A DNA stretch of 64,000 bases from Eunapius fragilis (lineage: Eukaryota; Porifera; Demospongiae; Spongillida; Spongillidae). Numbering within the stretch: position 1 is the first letter of the stretch; the number at the start of each line of letters is the position of its first letter. A program made the translations under genes and the position numbers. The notes below the pieces were generated by a model. It had not been told where the DNA came from. It saw nothing but the letters and a program-made list of their open reading frames with translations, and ran no database searches. The stretch spans positions 12,723,227-12,787,226 of the forward strand of contig OY811973.1 in the NCBI GenBank assembly GCA_963681505.1. Direction: 5' to 3'. Positions 34,370-46,799 of the stretch are shown piece after piece.

Positions 34370-35911
34370 TGTATACACTCTTCCTGTAGCGATTGAACAG
34401 CCAGTAGGCCAAGGTTGCTATGGTTACTGCAAATACCACAATGGGTACACCAAGACCAATTCCAACACCAACACCAACTGCAACTGAGGGAACAGAACTA
34501 TCACATAACACAGTTGTACTAGAGGTGCATGTACACCTGTGCTCATCATTGCATGCATGGGATGAGCATGTACATGAATTAATATACAGGTCAAACTGCA
34601 TAGATGTGTTGAAAGAAGGATTTGCGTATAAATCCATTGAGTAGTGTATTAACAACTGGTTCCCAACTGGCTAGTATTTACATATCCAACACCACCTCCT
34701 GTTACAAATAGGTAACAGATTCATGAGCAGTTATAACTAACCTGATGACGTCTGTTTAGTAATAACCTCAGTACCTGTGATGATTGAAGTTGTAACACAT
34801 CTTGTCAAATAAGGCACACAATAGCTAATTAATTAACCAAACATAATATTTCCACAGCCCTAACCTTGCTTGGGGTCACTCCATGGCCCAACTCCGCCCC
34901 CATTTATGGCTGCTATGGTAACACTGTACAGGGCTCCTGTTGTCTTTACATTTTGGTTATAAGTACAATCTGATCCAGAGCAGATGACCTTAGCAGAAGG
35001 TGAGGATGTGGTGTTGAAACCTTGTGATGAAGACATTATCTGGTACCCTGTGACGTTACCTCCCTATATAAGGGCAATAGTGGTGTATAAGGAAATATGG
35101 AGCATCAATGAATGACAGACATATGTAGCGTTATCATTAGTGATATAATGTTATTGACCCATAAATGAATGGCTGCTGAAAGGTAAAGTTATTAATGTGG
35201 TACCCCAGTGGTCATTGATGTGGTGCTCATGTACACCCCAGTGGTCATTGATATGGTGCTCATGTACACCCCAGTGGTCATTGATGTGGTGCTCATGTAC
35301 ATCCCAGTGGTCATTGATGTAGTGTTCATGTGCACCCCAGTGGTCATTAATATGGTGCTCATGTACACCCCAGTGGTCATTGATGTGGTGCTCATGTACA
35401 CCCCAGTGGTCATTGATGTGGTGTTCATGAATACCCCAATGGTCATTAATGTGGTGCTCATGTACACCCCAGTGGTCATTGATGTGGTGCTCATGTACAC
35501 CCATAGTCTCATACCACATGTGTCCATGTGATGATCAGTTGGGTGGTCGTATCCAGTAGTAACTGCTGCACCCTGATGTTTGTAGGGGGGAGGGACACTG
35601 GAGGGGGAGGGGCTAGGTAATACCATGGCAACGTACCATGTTGGTTCACTTACATGTTCCAGTGTTTATGTATGTTGAGTTACTTCCAGCACAGTTGATG
35701 GCCACCACTGTTATGAAGATGGGGGTATTACTGGGTAAGCCATCAAATGTGGTGTTAGGTGACAAAGTGACTACACTTCTTGCACTTCCTGTCCCCATCA
35801 CAGAGATGTTGTAGTAGGCGGGGCTACCTCCATATGATGGAGCTGTCACCATGACAACCAAAGTATTCAGTCCAGGTACTACTGATACAAAGGTTGGTCC
35901 TGGTGGAGCTG

Positions 35912-35955
<44 letters not shown>

Positions 35956-36640
35956 GCGTGTGTGTATGTGTAATTTTCACACACGTAGGGTGCATCAAAT
36001 GAGAGATGTGTGTGCATTGTACACAAGTAGTAACAGGAGATGATATTCAATGTACTCATGAGCCTTAAATGCTTGCATTATACACCTGAATATCATGCAT
36101 TAGTGCACCTCAGGTCTATAAAAAATGGTAGCCTTACCTACAGCATACATGGTAGTTGATCCAATAGTTCCTATGACCACACCAGATTGGCCAGTAGACG
36201 TGCATGTTACCATGGTACCATTCAGACCAGATGACATCACAAAGGACAGTGTGGAAGCATTGCAATAGCCTGCAATAGGATTGGAGTTTGTTGCTGTGAA
36301 TGTTGAGGCACACACAGCAGGTGTCTGGGTGCCACAGCTGACACTAGCAGATTGGTCCAAATTCAGTATACAGCTTGGAGATGATGTCATCCATCTTGTG
36401 ATAGTCCCAAGCATACCCCCAGGTACATTACACATCAGCTTCACTGCAGTGTTTGGACATATCTGCTGTGCACATGGCTGGCCATCTGCCTGACATGGAA
36501 GAGGTTGCCCTGACGACACTGTGGATGGTAAATAAAATAAGCTGTCAGTACAGTATGGAAGTACAGTAGTTAGAACACATGGTGTACTCACCTGAAATTG
36601 AAAGAACCAATGAGAAGATTATCAAGAATGGTGCACACAT
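34370..36640 (-). CDS. Receptor A: signal peptide, Ig-like, two FN3, membrane segment
   Basis: Seven exons with canonical sites and consistent phases: 36640-36592 (signal peptide MCAPFLIIFSLVLSIS), 36518-36138 (Ig-like Cys-rich domain with CQADGQPCAQQICPNTAVKL), 35908-35654 (FN3, APPGPTFVSV...VVAINCAGSNS), 35597-35515 and 35063-34865 (second FN3 split by a phase-0 intron; PPTNIRVQ, then AAINGGGVGPWSDP), 34774-34742 (GTEVITKQTSS linker) and 34483-34370 (VAVGVGVGIGLGVPIVVFAV membrane helix, then NRYRK). A further tail exon may lie at about 33889-33835 (EFNVFVAELPKYNDEIH), but its phase is uncertain. This is a type I cell-surface protein, ligand unknown, paralogous to receptor B on the other strand. 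Confidence 0.8.
35195..35505. repeat. 33-bp minisatellite in a receptor A intron
   Basis: About nine to ten copies of GTGGTCATTGATGTGGTGCT-CATGTACACCCCA. They fall entirely between the two half-exons of the second FN3 domain, so they are intronic despite being open in several frames. Confidence 0.9.
35913..35966. repeat. (TG)n microsatellite at an intron end
   Basis: On the gene strand it forms the CA tract just upstream of the FN3-1 acceptor (ACACTACAG). Confidence 0.88.
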
Positions 36641-37735
36641 CTGTGTAGTAGTGGGAATAACATAATTCACTACCACCATTCCATGTACTGTCCTGCCTCC
36701 TAATTATAGATGTCTAATTTATGATTTACGTAACTCCCAATTGATAGGGTCACTGACACATGAAGGTGTGTAGTCAATCAGTCTGTAATGTCCAAAATGT
36801 AATGATAAAACCCTGATTTGCAAATAATCATTTTGTGGTGTGTATAAATTACAAATGTATGATATGGAGGTGGGACTCTGTATACAAATCAGATTTCTTC
36901 CTTAACTCTAACTATTAAAAAAATGGGGCGAAACGGGACCTAGCACATATTATAAAAATTTTCCAGGAAGGAGCATCAAAGTTGACGCTTGCAATTAAAA
37001 TGTACACGTAATTAAAAAATTAAAAATACAGGCTACTGTAACTCCATGATGGACAACTAATTTCAAATGCATAAGAAAGAAGTTGTAGAGGACATAGGTG
37101 TCTCTTAGAATATGAAATAATTAGAAATCTTGAAAAAATATGCACTAGGTCACTTTTCACTGCCATGATCCCTGCCTCGACCCCAAATGATGCATTTAAA
37201 AAGTACAACATAATAAATTCAATGCTGACAAATTTCAATATGGGATGTCCCCTGTAATGCTGACATATTATATCATGGGATGCACACCCCACACCCCCCC
37301 CCCCCCCCCCCCGTAATGCACACCCTAATGGTGTATAAGCATATAAGTTGACTACATGTAATCAATCAGGTTATTGATTTCTCGCCCAGATTAGGTAATA
37401 GGCATTGTTTATGACCAATGAAGACTGACCACTCCCCTGCCCCTCCCACTACTCATACACAGCCTTCAGTTAAACACTGCAGGGGAGGAGTGATAATAAC
37501 CTCATGAGAAGGACCCATGGGCAACAACAACACATGCACAGAGTTTAACACACCATCTATTGTCTATGGGTGTGAGGCCAAACTATTGTCTATGGGTGTG
37601 AAAGCTAGGATACATGTAGTAACAATGTAAGGCATCCTTATTACAGCACGAGCTGTTCACACACCTACACACCTATTCATGCCAGTGATAACATCAGCCA
37701 TGTCATGTACACCTCAAACCTTTCAGGCACAGGTA
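36641..37735. other. Intergenic, no gene seen
   Basis: Upstream of receptor A. Contains a poly-C tract at 37294-37312 and short direct repeats (TCTATGGGTGTGA around 37560-37600). Confidence 0.5.
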
Positions 37736-38176
37736 AATTGATTGATTGATTGCATACATATAAACAGACATACATATGCAAAAAGGCAAGTAGTGGCACG
37801 ATGTGTACGTGCACTTACAAACTGCCTAAACATGGGAGGGATATAACATGCAAAAGGGTGAAAGGTCCACAGATCTAAGTCGGGTACGAAAAACTGTAAT
37901 GTTCAATGAAGTGACAACATCTTGGGGTAAGTGGTTCCATATAGGTATCACACATTCAGTGAAAAAATGCGCTCGGAATGCATGATGGGGTAAATGTTTG
38001 GATCGCAGGATACAAGGATGACCTCGGATGGAATACGGCCTAGCCGGTTTGGTGAAAAAACTCTCAAAAGGTAAATCAACCAGGTTATTGTAGATCTTGT
38101 AGCACATGACAAGGTCGTAGAAAATCACACCCACAGCCACAGGTCCAGGCCCCTCAATATATAACAGGCCCCTCAA
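37736..38176 (-). mobile_element. 5'-truncated LINE (non-LTR) 3' end
   Basis: The minus-strand peptide DLVMCYKIYNNLVDLPFESF ... RSKHLPHHAFRAHFFTECVI ... WNHLPQDVV ... FRTRL is the conserved tail that follows reverse transcriptase in many CR1/L2-type LINEs. The stop (after YPSHV) is followed by a short 3' UTR and an (AATC)n tail (ATTG units, 37736-37752). No RT domain is left. Confidence 0.75.
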
Positions 38177-38231
38177 TATAAATAAACTATTTAGACATTT
38201 TCATTTGTCAATATTTCACTAATAAACTAAT

Positions 38232-38585
38232 GGGCTATTCCATTATTTGGTCGTACACCCCTACAGATGACAATAAATGGTGCCCACGAGGGGTGTTTGT
38301 AAACATGAGGTTGTCCAGGGGAGTTTTGGAAATATGTCCCGGGGGGGGGGTGGGTGGTATAAATGCCTGTCCGGTGGGTTTGCAGTTAAAACATACGCTT
38401 GTCCAGGTTAGGTGTAATTAAATAGACGCTTGTCCAGGGTGTACTTTAAAGCCTGTCCCGGGGGTGTAGACAAAACGGACGACAGTCCAGGGGTGATTTT
38501 ACATATTGTCCGGGGGTAGGGGGGGGTTACGTTCGTCATCTGTAGGGGAGTATGTTTAAATAATGGAATAGCAATGGAATAGCCC
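38232..38585. mobile_element. MITE with GGGCTATTCCATT ends
   Basis: GGGCTATTCCATTATTT at 38232 is inverted at 38585, with AAT on both flanks. CCCCTACAGATGAC is also inverted near each end. The interior repeats GTCCAGGGG/GTCCCGGGGG-type motifs about seven times. No coding capacity. Confidence 0.8.
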
Positions 38586-40062
38586 AATAAACCTACGATC
38601 CATTGTTGTCGGTGGATCGTAAGCGGATCGCTCTATCAGCTACCACTGCCTCGTCATTAGATACATACTTGTTCAAGCTCCAATATGACATGCATATCAA
38701 ACAGATGGATAATTTCTATTGCGAACTTCATAAGCCCTGGTTAGTATAATTCAGTGATCAGCCTACGATCAGCCTACGGCCCACTGACAACAATGGCATA
38801 CACTATGCCCATACATGTGGTGGAGTGGGAGTGGTGGAGTACTAGGTCACCAGAGATGCCTTTTCTCTTAGACTATGGCTCGGTGAGATATGTACGGTGG
38901 ACATAACGATGGCGGCCTACATGCAGTAGATACCTTTACTTACTTTACTTGTGCTATGAACGGCAGCTGCAAGGGCACGTATATAGGCTTATATATTATC
39001 AACAATAGAAATTGGAGTTAACAGATTCGCCTTTGTGATAGATAAACTCATCGAAGCTTTAGGCACTCCACCCTAAACCTCGATGGCCAGTGGTCTATGC
39101 CCAACGTTCTTCTGCATAAGGTACCTTAACAGCAACTCACCTTTGTTGGTCGATATTTGGCTATAAATACCTACATCACGTGACACTGATTTAAAAGCAT
39201 TCATTCTCTGCATTTCCTGGTGATATAATTTTATATAACTCGTATTGCCAATTAATGCCATATGTGGTAAGAATATCATGTCACAGTCTCCCCCCCCCCC
39301 CCCCCCCCCTCTAGATCCGAACATTGCACTTTCTAAAGTATCTTGGGCTTCTAGAAACCTAGCAGCTTCAGTGCATACGAATCCATCAAAGTTATCCAAT
39401 CATCCTCATCTTGAATAGATGCATTTTCGGCAATAATGAACACATTGTGCTTCACCATTCTTTGTTGTATACGAGTGACCGTTTTGTACAAGCACATTTA
39501 TAATCAATGATCATGATTGTTACTTTTACAGACGGATATTATCAAGCCCTGTTTGTACAAAACACTCACGTGCACTCAATCGTATATATAACAAAGCATT
39601 GCTTGAAGAAGGAAGAAATTGATGTGCATGCTGGTTCTCCTGCCGGTAGTGTAATATAAAAATAACACCATTGTTTTAAGCAGCGAGCATCTGATAGGAA
39701 CCAGTTTCCCAAAACATGCAAATATGCAAGGGTCAGCACTGACTGCATCATAACAAGTATCACGTGTTCAGTTTGGTGTAATTCACACAACAGGATGCCG
39801 AGCAAGATGCACCTGAAACTGGTAAGTATAATCAGAGATAATGTTATCTCTGGTATAATGACCGTCAATATATCGATTACGATGGTGCTAGGAACATGCA
39901 TCCCGGTTGGTCTTCGAATTAATGATTTTAGGTATATATAATGGTGCATTTTATTTTTCCTATATGTCGGGTTGCTATTAAGTACAATATATAGTAGCAG
40001 GATAGTGTATGAGTGAGTAGCCAGCCTGATTGCTGAAGTTCTGTTCCTCTCCTCTTACCAAC
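38586..40062. other. Intergenic, no gene recognised
   Basis: Contains a poly-C tract (39290-39309) and an inverted pair CCATTGTTGTCGGTGG / CCACTGACAACAATGG (about 38600 and 38780). A minus-strand frame at 39399-39073 runs through the poly-C tract and is not convincing. Confidence 0.45.
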
Positions 40063-42447
40063 ATGTCGATCCAGTTTATCTTGCACGCTCTATGGACCGT
40101 CTCGAACTGTAAGTTCTCATTATAGAGCACAGCGGCGAATTCGATGGGTGATAGTGGTTTTAAACAAAATTAATGTGCTTCGTGTGACTATGCATTAAAA
40201 TGCATATAACACGTTGTTAGTTTATTTTTAGTCCTGCCATCATCATATGCATTACACTCTCTGTTCGTTCAATTATATGTTAACTCCTCCCACTTTCGTG
40301 CTAAAGGAGTTACAATGCTTAATTTGACCCCGATCCTATTTTAAGGGTGGCCAACTGGCCATCCTTAAATATAGGTTAGACACTGAAACCGAGGTTTAGA
40401 AACCCCTGAGGGTCCTGGGCTGTAGCGTCCCGAGTGGTAGTGAGGGCGCTACTAGAGGCCCGAAGGGGATTCTAAATCACGTGCATCCTGGAGGTTCGGT
40501 GTCGAACCAATTTACACAATATTTATAGCAACGCGTAAGTATAGCAACCAATTCATTAATATATTATCGCACAACATAGCAATGAAAAACGTTCATAGCA
40601 ACCATTTGAAAGGTACGATAATGTAAGGAAATAATACGCTTCAAAGAACTGTCGCTCGCTTATATGTGCAACTTAGTCAGAGTGGGTTTAAAACCAATTA
40701 CTTAATCCCTCACATTATGAGCCACTGCCGCGTTGGTTATTGAACGATCGCAGTGTTGCTCCTACAAGTGCGTACGTACTGCTGAGAAGTAAAGACTAAG
40801 GTGCAATAGATGAGGTAATAATATTGAGTATAATAATATATATAATGTACGCAACAAAATAATCGCTGGATCTGGAAATTTGGAGCACACTCGGTTAAAA
40901 GTTAGATTCAAGATGAGGATGATCAGCTAATACTTCAGCGGTTGAAATACGGGTTTGGCTAAAAATCCGGTTACCAGTGTGCAGTTTGAAAATAGCGGAC
41001 AATTTACTTAATTACGCGTCATGGAAGGTTAAATTGTGCATGTTTCTAGCTAGCTAGAAACCCAAGATACTTTAAGGACTATGATGTACAATATTCAATA
41101 GAGCGGCAGAACAGCAACCAAACGCATGTGGTCTCCGCGCCTCGAAGGATACGCCCACAAGATCCGTTTAATAGCGAACATTAGTATACGGGAAATATCC
41201 CAAGTCAAGCCGCCCGCTGTCTAATGATCATTGTTATAGAAAAGTAGTGATGTAATTGTGCTAATGTGAATAACTAAACTTAGCTACAAGTTATTTTTTT
41301 CGCTGAATAAGTATTTTACTATAATTATGAATACAATTATGAAATACATGTTCATACAGGAACATGATTGTGTCCCGTGTTTTTCATATTTGGTTATCAC
41401 ATATTTCAGGTGGTGCTGAATCCCTGCAGTGCCTTCTACAGGATGGCACCAGCTGTCCATCAAAGCTGTGTCCAAACACTGCTGTTGTATACAGCTGTCC
41501 TTTGCCTCCACTGGGCTCACAGCTAGGCTACTCCGTGTGGAACTTTAGTATGATGACGGGAAATTGTGGCAGTAAAATATCTATTCAGCAACCAATTCTT
41601 GTGGGGTGCAACTATGTTCAATTAGAAACGTGTGGACCTTACAATGGATCATCGATCATTCCTTGTACTGTACGGCAGACAACTCTGCAAGTGAGAATCA
41701 CACAAGACCTTAATGGAATAATTATTAATTGTCAGAACTTTGCCTTAAATGGGACCACAGAGGATTTGGGAACCACTTTTATAACAGTAGCTCCTGGTAA
41801 GAGCAGTGATATTGTGTGCATGGTATCATGCATAGATAATAGAAAGTACATGATATAATACAATTACATACACTAGTAATGTCAGCAAGTGAGCTATTCT
41901 GTACTGAACTTGACAAATATAATGTTCAAACCTTGCATAAATTGTTTACTGTAAGGATAGGCTAAATGAAAGCTTAAGCCAACCTTCTGAAGATCATTTT
42001 GATGACACCTTGGCCCCCAGTTTCCCAAAGATCGATATATCAGTATAGTCCCCTCTTGCATCTGAAGGATGTCAGGGGTCAATAGTGATGTGCTGACTTG
42101 CCTCAGTCATCCTGCAGCAGGATCAGAAGTCTAGATAACACATGCTATAACAAATGCAATGCAAATATCAGCAACCATATGACTGTTCTCTTCCATCAGG
42201 AACTACTATCGAACTACGATAGTAGTTCCTAACTTCCTATATAGGAATTGACCCGGGTCGTGAATATCATTAAAAACGCGACCAGCGTATAACTCGCGTA
42301 CCGAGAAACGGATAGTGTAGCTCTTTGTTCCTATCGAACCAGAAGGCAAAGACGGTCATTTAAATGTTTTGTTCCAGTCTTAAAACTGTTCGCTTCAAGA
42401 GAACAAAAAAGCTCTTGTTTTTCCTCGTCCCCAGGCCAATTCTTCTC

Positions 42448-42478
<31 letters not shown>

Positions 42479-45400
42479 TCATTCTCGCGCGAGTACAACT
42501 CGGTATAGGAATGGTTTTAAAGAGCGCAAGTTATACCAATCGCTTTAGAATCTCCTGGAAGGACATCCTCAGGTATCAGATATATGAATAAAGCATAAAA
42601 CTGATATACCTAATCATTGCGTAATGCGGAGTGTTAAATTGAAGCGTTCCCATGGCGACATTTACGTATATTTAGAATTGTGCAAACAAAAGAGGAGACG
42701 ACGAGTTAAAATTCTCCCGCGTTCCGTACAGTGATCCCATATAAAAGCGGGCGTCTGCTCGTGACGGTAATTGAAGCGGGGGGGTGGGGGGGGGTGGGGT
42801 GGGGGGGGGGGGGGGGGGGGAGGCACTTGCCAGTATTAATAAAAATGATAATTAAAAAAAAATAGAGGAAACAATTAAGTAAAGAAAAACATTCTCTAAC
42901 GAGAAAGTTGGTGGGATATAGGAATTGGAGGCAAAGGTGGTGTAAAAAGGAAGGGAACAAGGTTTTTGGAAAAGGGTAATGAGACAAAAGTCCTATATTT
43001 AGCACTTCGTTTGGTTCTGTTACATTTACACGTGCGAAATGCAGGATTTTTGTCTCATTACCCTTTTCCAAAAACCTTGTTCCCTTCCTTTTTACACCAC
43101 CTTTGCCTCCAATTCCTATATCCCACCAACTTTCTCGTTAGAATATGTTTTTCTTTACTTGTACACCTACAAAAGTATCATTAATTGGCAATGTAAGAGA
43201 AGATCATAATCTGTAATATTAGTTGCCTTCTGCCCATCCAAGACAGGATGAAGCCAGAGACAATGTGAATATAGCAGCTTGTTTGAAGGCTGAGCAAAGG
43301 TCTAAGTACACAAACATTAGGCCTAGCATAGCCTGGCTGCTAGTGGTTCAATGGTGTAACTCACTGGCATGCATCTCCCTCTGATATGTCAGCTGACAGG
43401 CAAGGTGGGGTGTCTCCAGGTTAAGCATCGTGCGAAGCCTCCATTCAATACACAGGAGTGCAACTACAACCTGGGGTGGATTGCTGCCACATCGACCAAT
43501 AGCTAATAGCAACTCCTTTGTTATATTATTCTCTGTAGGGTATAATATGAGGTATTTTAATTATTCTTGGGTTGGAACAGTTACATCAAAGGAAGGAAAA
43601 ATTTTTCTATGAACATATGAATGCAAAGTATCTTGTGTTGCTAGTATCATAGCACCAAACCGTTTAATATTACCAGTATTCATGTCGTACTGATATATCA
43701 GCATAAATTATACATCATTAGAAATGCTATTTACTTTAGATTCCAAAACTGCTCCTGGCCCTCCAATGATATCTGTAGAACAGAATTGCACAGACCTCAA
43801 AGTTAGATGGGTTCCATCTTCCACTGGGGATCCCCCTACCAGCTTTGGTGTGCTCATTGAAGGTCATGGGACAAAAAAACTAATGATTGTTGGAGATGGA
43901 ACCAGCTACTTACCTTTCAGTGGTTTGGAAAGTGACAGTCTATACACCATCACTGTTTCTGCTATCAACTGTGCTGGGAGCAATAAAGTGAACAAAACAG
44001 TTTATACATGTTAGGGAGCAGTGTAAATTGTAAAATCATTACACATGTTCATATGTTAATTATCCCAAATAGTGCCCACTGCTCCAAACGTTGTTCAAGC
44101 TGTACATGCTAGAATTGGCACTAGTGATGTTCGTATGATTGTGACTTGGATCCAGAGGGTAACATAATGAAAGTGTATAATGTATCGATTTGTGGCTTTT
44201 TCTTAAACAGGGAAACCTATTCAACCAATCATATGCATTGAGGATGAGTGATGATCATGGTACTTCAATTTGGACAACCACAAAGAGTTGCAGTGGTTCC
44301 ATATGTTACTACTCAGTAGACCTTGGTACCATTGGGATAACTCCACCTTATACCATGGAGGTGGCTACTATCAGTAATGGAGGGATGGGTCCCTACAGCC
44401 TGCCTGTTAGAAGTGTTGGTAAGTATAGATATTCCATTCGAATCATTCAGGGGAAATTAAAACACAGGTTGATGATGGCTCTGTTTTATTTTTCTCCCTC
44501 CAGCATCTAACAGTTCTACTCTGTATGTCACATCTACTGCTCTGTATAACACTGCTACAATCACATGCATCTTTCTGGACGGATCTCCACACCAATGTTT
44601 GATATGCTGCAAATTTGAACCATATGTATCATACACCAACTCACTTCTAACCAACACCAGTGGCCTTCTTGTGCTAGGAGTTCTCAGTAATCTCAACAGG
44701 GGACACACATACCAATGCATAGCAGCTGCTGGTAATGAGATCACAGTATGTGAAGGAGCAGTTACTGGTGACAGTGTTCACTTTAGTATTGCAACATTTC
44801 CTCTGATTGTCATTGGTATGTTCACTTATATCAAATAATAGCCTTCCATTGCTTTTTCTATTCAGTTGGGGGAACATTCTTAACTGAAGTAACTTACCAA
44901 GGTTCTGACTATACCACTGTCAGATGTACATTCAGTGATGGTCTCTCTCACTACTGTCTGCTCTGCTGCAGTACTGACCAATCACAACAAGGCTATGCAT
45001 ACAGTAACATATCAGGTTACATTGGCTCTGTAGTCACTGTTGGCCTCTTTGGACTGAAGGCTGGAGCAGTGTACTATTGTAAACCATCTGCTGTAGGTGA
45101 TGGCACTGTTGGATGCCCAATGACAGGAGGTTTGTTTGTTTGAGTGATTGAGATTTTAATGCACATTACCTGTTAAAGAGAATGCCACATTTCTATTGAG
45201 TACTTAATTTCATTTCTCATACTTTTTTACCATTCAAAGCTCAAAGAGTATCAAGATTATAAATAAATAACAATTCATACCGCAAGACAAATGAGTTTGT
45301 TTTTTAAAGGACAAAAACACCACCATCTTACTTTGTTATGAATGTATCCCACTTGTTGCAGAAATGCTTTTGCAATTAATACACACATAGCTTCATATAT

Positions 45401-46268
45401 GCAATGCATATTATAATTGCACACAACTTCTCATTTCTTTTTAACTGTATCGTACATATAATTACAATTATATAATATAGTTAATGAGAAGTGATGCAAT
45501 AAATCAACTGAAACATTGTTCAGGTGATGGTAGGCCCACACCATCTGACATTTCTCCCTTTTGTCCAAGAGCTCTTCAAGAGCTATCTTACTTCTCAACC
45601 AATCAGTGATTGTCCATGTGATGTCTACCATTTTTGATGACAATTTGGACATTAATCTTACTACCACATCTAAACTTTCAATTTAAATCCCTTCTATCCT
45701 CCTCAAGCAAAACAAAATTATGTTTTGCTTACCTAACATTTGTAGGGAGTGGATCCGAAGTGGCTACAGTACCTACTATGCCTATATCCCAAACACCCAA
45801 AGGTTAGTTGAAATGTCTGATATAATAGTTAAAATAATAATTTTTAGTCTAATGCTATAACTTTCATATTCCACAAATACAATTGTTCTTAGCTGATGAA
45901 TGTGTAATCAGTTTTGCACCAGTGGTATATATGCCTTGATGTATTTTACTTGTCCAACAATTTAAATGTACACTTTTGAATATCTGCATTCACCAGGACC
46001 ATTGACTACCAGTGCAGCGATTAAATTTGTTATCAGTTCAGCCATTGGTATAGTAGTTGGTATATCTGTCACTGTCACCTTTGTGGTGTCCTTCTCTCTT
46101 GGAGTATTGGTGGCTGCCATCCTGATATGCCTTTGTTACATACCGAAGATTTCTCACAAAAACATGAACCTCCATCCAGCTCCAATTAGTGAGTACGAGG
46201 TGGTGAACACAACAAGAAATCTCTGTGCTGTTGAGATGAAGGCTAACACTTCTTATGGAGCTCATTAG
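40063..46268 (+). CDS. Receptor B: signal peptide, Ig-like, two FN3, two Cys-rich repeats, membrane segment, ITIM-like tail
   Basis: Nine exons, all with canonical sites and mutually consistent phases: 40063-40108 (MSIQFILHALWTVSN), 41410-41796 (Ig-like; CLLQDGTSCPSKLCPNTAV), 43740-44009 (FN3), 44073-44158 plus 44211-44418 (second FN3, split at the same phase-0 position as receptor A), 44504-44815 and 44866-45129 (paired repeats ITCIFLDGSPHQCLICC and VRCTFSDGLSHYCLLCC), 45746-45802 (linker) and 45997-46268 (membrane helix around VVGISVTVTFVVSFSLGVLV, tail to TAG). The tail has SEYEVV, fitting an S/I/V/L-x-Y-x-x-V/L/I pattern. Many N-x-S/T sites support an extracellular location. The exon plan is that of receptor A plus two extra domains. 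Confidence 0.85.
40341..40369. repeat. Near-perfect short palindrome
   Basis: TTAAGGGTGGCCA / TGGCCATCCTTAA with one mismatch, in receptor B intron 1. Confidence 0.75.
40374..40508. mobile_element. 135-bp foldback element in receptor B intron 1
   Basis: GGTTAGACACTGAAACC at the left is inverted as GGTTCGGTGTCGAACC at the right. Inner arms TAGAAACCCCT/AGGGGATTCTA and TAGCG/CGCTA complete a long hairpin. It has no coding capacity and no clear target duplication. Confidence 0.55.
42199..42600 (+). repeat. Palindrome-headed dispersed repeat, copy C (receptor B intron 2)
   Basis: Headed by GGAACTACTATCG/CGATAGTAGTTCC. Then GTGAATATCATTAAAAACGC, a (CGT)n tract at about 42450-42475 and ACCAATCGCTTTAGAATC follow, in the same order as the copies at 30.2 and 53.4 kb. 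Confidence 0.65.
42776..42820. repeat. G-rich tract (potential G-quadruplex on plus strand)
   Basis: Almost uninterrupted G run with single T breaks, in receptor B intron 2. Confidence 0.85.
42871..43162. mobile_element. Long foldback MITE 1 (receptor B intron 2)
   Basis: Two ~120-bp arms are inverted copies: ACAA(TTA)AGTAAAGAAAAAC at the left, complement ending ACTTGT at the right. The inner core GTAAAAAGGAAGGGAACAAG and apex CCTATATTTAGCAC are shared with MITEs 2 and 3. Arms are nearly identical, so a transcript would fold into a long hairpin. Confidence 0.85.
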
Positions 46269-46633
46269 CTTCCAATAACTGGAAAAAATTTGCTTTTTGA
46301 TGTAACTATATGTGTGGACAATGTTAGTGATGCATTTCATCATTGCTTTAGTTCTCGTCATCATACCTCCCACTTGTACATAGAGTGATGTAAACACTTG
46401 CATTCTCCCTTTTGTGAAAGAAAAGAGTTTTAGAAATTACATGGCAACCTATCTAGCCAAAAACTGCAACGGATTTCCTGTGCAAGTGATTAGGAATGGG
46501 ATATTATATAAATGTGAGTATGGACATGAACTACCTGGAAGTACTGTCTGAGAATTAAAATCTAATAAGTGATCAGTGATTAAAATAGGAAGCATCATTG
46601 GTGGAGTCAGGGATTACAGTGAGTGCACAACAA

Positions 46634-46745
46634 GAATCACAGCTGGCCTAGCAATCACAGCTGGCCTAGCAATCACAGCTGGCATAGCAATCACAACTGG
46701 CATAGCAATCACAGCTGGCCTATCAATCAAAGCTAGCTGGCCTAC
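46634..46745. repeat. 18-bp minisatellite
   Basis: About six copies of AATCACAGCTGGCCTAGC with minor variants. Confidence 0.88.
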
Positions 46746-46799
46746 CAATCACTTGGCATTAGCTGCACAACACCAAAAACATAAACTACAAAAAATCTA

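Noticed and set aside
35151-35626. Frames with repeated EHHINDHWGV or STTSMTTGVYM
   Set aside because: They fall in the intron between the two FN3-2 half exons of receptor A; they are repeat translations.
39073-39399. Minus-strand 108-codon frame
   Set aside because: Runs through a poly-C tract (poly-Gly) with no recognisable domain or splice context.
40485-40508. GGTTCGGTGTCGAACC resembling a tRNA T-arm
   Set aside because: No acceptor, D or anticodon arms; it is the right arm of a foldback element.
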